This document shows positions 62,184-64,000 of a stretch of DNA of 64,000 bases, piece after piece. The notes beneath the pieces are model-generated. The model ran no database searches, was not told the origin of the DNA, and saw only the letters and a program-made list of their open reading frames with translations. Made by a program: the position numbers and the translations under genes. Positions within the stretch are counted from its first letter, which is position 1, and each line of letters starts with the position of its first letter. This DNA comes from JAUXJB01 sp965226855 (GTDB lineage: Bacteria > Myxococcota_A > UBA9160 > SZUA-336), in assembly GCA_965226855.1 (NCBI GenBank), contig CBDDEE010000026.1, forward strand, positions 62,001-126,000. Reading direction: 5' to 3'.

Positions 62184-62951
62184 GTGTCGGAGTGGATCGG
62201 AATCGAGGACGCGCGCAGGCTTCCGGGACTGAGGCTGGTGCTTCTCCGAGGACGACCGAGCCCCTGGTCGGTGGCGGCGCGAGCGCTCTTCGAGCTGAAG
62301 AAGGTGCCCTACGTGAAGGTGCACCGTGCCGAGGAGGATCCCGCCGGGGTGCTGTTCGAGTGGACGCATCAGGACAGCTTTCCGGCAGCCATGTACGAGG
62401 ACGAGCGGCCGCGAACGGGCTGGGCGGAGATCCTGCTGCTGGCCGAACGGCTGGGTCCGCAGCCACAGCTGATCCCAGACGACGCCCGGGATCGCACGCT
62501 CATGTTCGGCCTCGCCCACGAGATCTGCGACGAGATGGGGCTCGCGTGGTGTCGCCGCCTGACGGGACTGGCGGCCCGCATAAAGAGTGCGCCGAAGGAC
62601 GCAGACGTGCTGGATTACGCGCGCAAGTACGGGTCGGGGCGCGACGAATCGGCCAGGGCGACCCAGCGCGTGGTCGACATCCTGCGCTTCCTCGCACAGC
62701 AGCTACGAGCCCAACGCGACGCGGACCGTGAGTTCCTGGTCGGCCACGCGCTGAGCGCCGCAGACATCTACTGGGCGACGTTCTGCAACCTGATCTCACC
62801 GCTCCCCAATGAGCGGATGCAGTTGCCCGACGAGGTACGCAAAGGCTTCACCGCGGTCGATCCGCAGGTGCGCCTCGCACTCGATCCCCTGCTGCTCGAG
62901 CACAGGGACAAGATTTACGAGCGTTACCTGCCACTACCGGTGGAGTTGTAA
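62184..62951 (+). CDS. Glutathione S-transferase-like protein
   Basis: 255 aa with GTG start behind GAGGA; a TATAAT hexamer lies at 62160-62165. N-terminal thioredoxin-like part (LVLLRGRPSPWSVAARALFELKKVPY, without the usual Cys/Ser pair at one end) and a helical C-terminal domain with GHALSAADIYWATF. Substrate is unknown. It is followed after 2 bp by an alcohol dehydrogenase, which it may assist. Confidence 0.7.
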   Translation: MSEWIGIEDARRLPGLRLVLLRGRPSPWSVAARALFELKKVPYVKVHRAEEDPAGVLFEWTHQDSFPAAMYEDERPRTGWAEILLLAERLGPQPQLIPDDARDRTLMFGLAHEICDEMGLAWCRRLTGLAARIKSAPKDADVLDYARKYGSGRDESARATQRVVDILRFLAQQLRAQRDADREFLVGHALSAADIYWATFCNLISPLPNERMQLPDEVRKGFTAVDPQVRLALDPLLLEHRDKIYERYLPLPVEL

Positions 62952-62953
62952 GC

Positions 62954-64000
62954 ATGAAGGGGATCGTCTACCACGGCACACGGGACTTCCGAGTCGAAGA
63001 GGTGCCCGACGCCAAGCTGCGCGACGACACCGATGCCGTGGTTCGTATCGAGCGGACCGCCATCTGCGGATCTGACCTCCACATCTGGCACGGCCCACCG
63101 CTGCCCGGGCCTGGCTTCCTGATGGGCCACGAGTTCCTCGGCGTGATCGAGGACGTGGGCAGCGCCGTACATCGCTTCCAGCGCAGAGACCGCGTGCTCG
63201 TGAGCTGCACACTGGGCTGCGGCACCTGCTCGCTGTGTCGCGCGAGTGTGTACAGCGGCTGCCAGACGCTGACCGCAACCGGTCCCTTCACGAACGTGTT
63301 CGGGAGCCCGCTCCAGCCGGGCGGCCAGGCAGAGGCGGCGAGGGTCCCCTTCGCTGACGTCAACCTGTTCCGCATCCCGGATGCGCTCGAGGACGAGCAG
63401 GCGCTGTTCCTGACCGACATCCTGCCCACGGGCTACATGGGCGCCGACATGGCCGAGGTGAGCCCCGGCGACGTGGTCGTCGTGTTCGGCTGCGGGCCGG
63501 TCGGGACCTTCGCGCAGCGCGCAGCGCAGCTGCGCGGCGCGGCAGCCGTGCTCGCTGTCGATCTCGACGCGGGTCGCCTCGCGCGCGCCGAGGCGCGGGG
63601 CTGCATTCCCCTGAACTCCGGCAAGGAGGACCTGCGCGAGCGTGTCCGCGAGCTCACCGGCGGGCGCGGAGCCGATTGCGCCATTGAGGCGGTCGGCAAG
63701 GGCGAGCTCGTGCTACAGGCGATCGAGGTGACGCGCCCCGGAGGGATCGTGTCCGTCATCGGCGTGATCAGCGAGAATGAGGTCACGGTGCCCTTCATGC
63801 AGGGCCTGATGGCGAAGAACCTGACGCTCCGCACCGGGCTCGTGATGCCGCAGAACTACGTGCCGATGTTGCTGCCACTCATCGAGCGAGGTCGCCTGGA
63901 CCCGACCGAGATCATCACGCACCGCATGTCCCTCGATGACGGCATCAAGGGCTACGAGATCTTCGACGCCCACGAGGACGACGTGCTCAAGGTCGTGCTG
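62954..64000 (+). CDS. Zinc-dependent alcohol dehydrogenase (MDR), 3' end outside window
   Basis: 349 codons are visible, with no stop before the window ends. Catalytic zinc ligands in AICGSDLHIW and MGHEFLG, structural zinc in CTLGCGTCSLCRASVYSGC, and the Rossmann site VVVFGCGPVGTFAQ. The group acts on alcohols and formaldehyde conjugates with NAD. It starts 2 bp after the GST gene (stop 62949-62951), so the two are one transcription unit. Confidence 0.88.
   Translation, partial: MKGIVYHGTRDFRVEEVPDAKLRDDTDAVVRIERTAICGSDLHIWHGPPLPGPGFLMGHEFLGVIEDVGSAVHRFQRRDRVLVSCTLGCGTCSLCRASVYSGCQTLTATGPFTNVFGSPLQPGGQAEAARVPFADVNLFRIPDALEDEQALFLTDILPTGYMGADMAEVSPGDVVVVFGCGPVGTFAQRAAQLRGAAAVLAVDLDAGRLARAEARGCIPLNSGKEDLRERVRELTGGRGADCAIEAVGKGELVLQAIEVTRPGGIVSVIGVISENEVTVPFMQGLMAKNLTLRTGLVMPQNYVPMLLPLIERGRLDPTEIITHRMSLDDGIKGYEIFDAHEDDVLKVVL

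Noticed and set aside
1..64000. tRNA, rRNA, CRISPR, integrase or prophage genes
   Set aside because: None seen; the only repeats of note are the IS copies, the REP-like hairpin and short operators.

Overview
This is a GC-rich bacterial chromosome segment with 64 kb of dense, mostly single-copy metabolic genes and no tRNA, rRNA or CRISPR seen. Lipobox proteins, an FHA-GAF-HD-GYP protein, a PilZ protein, a TVP38/TMEM64 membrane protein and a periplasmic copper amine oxidase point to a Gram-negative. The abundance of SDRs, MaoC-type dehydratases, CaiB-type CoA transferases, amidohydrolases, LLM oxidoreductases, P450 and WS/DGAT fits an uncultivated lineage of the former Deltaproteobacteria (Myxococcota, Desulfobacterota or Binatota type). 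That placement is inference only.

Layout. 1-7 kb: HD-GYP protein, a REP-like hairpin, a frameshifted amidase, an LLM oxidoreductase, and a TVP38 gene split by IS copy 1. 7-14.7 kb: tungstate-type ABC transporter tupABC, an exported unknown, a nucleoside hydrolase overlapping a methylthioribose-kinase-like gene, a PEP-mutase-family lyase and a DUF4265 protein. 14.7-20.4 kb: a DUF1990 gene split by IS copy 2 and coupled to a DapF homologue lacking both catalytic cysteines, then an AI-2E type exporter, a lipoprotein and MaoC genes. 20.5-27.9 kb: SDR, split hydroxyacyl-CoA dehydratase, acyl-CoA dehydrogenase, a scrambled IS remnant, a REP-associated transposase, alpha/beta hydrolase, SDR and a Rieske oxygenase. 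27.9-34 kb: a Tyr-rich exported protein, then a cupin and a copper amine oxidase gene broken by both an in-frame TGA and IS copy 3. 34-47 kb: a catabolic region with SDRs, CaiB CoA transferases, three Amidohydro_2 paralogues (one intact, one frameshifted, one fossil), SnoaL, VOC and TauD proteins. 47-50 kb: a MerR regulator with a perfect operator and a shortened nitronate monooxygenase. 50-57 kb: P450, GPH-type symporter, LLM oxidoreductase, HAD-PlsC fusion, lactonase. 57-64 kb: a neutral-lipid locus.

The most interesting unit is that lipid locus. A small XRE regulator lies between a WS/DGAT wax-ester/triacylglycerol synthase and a phasin/HbhA-like protein, followed by a fatty acyl-CoA ligase; a lipase lies on the far side of the synthase. 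The same 18-bp inverted repeat (TGCTTGG-N4-CCAAGCA type) overlaps the predicted promoters of the lipase, of the regulator/synthase divergon and of the phasin gene. This suggests a self-contained, autoregulated lipid-storage regulon.

The window also records genome decay. Three full copies of one IS5-type element each sit inside a gene, with CTAG duplications that restore the host frame exactly when removed. At least seven otherwise well-conserved genes carry a single-base frameshift. These could be real pseudogenes or uncorrected indels in the assembly.
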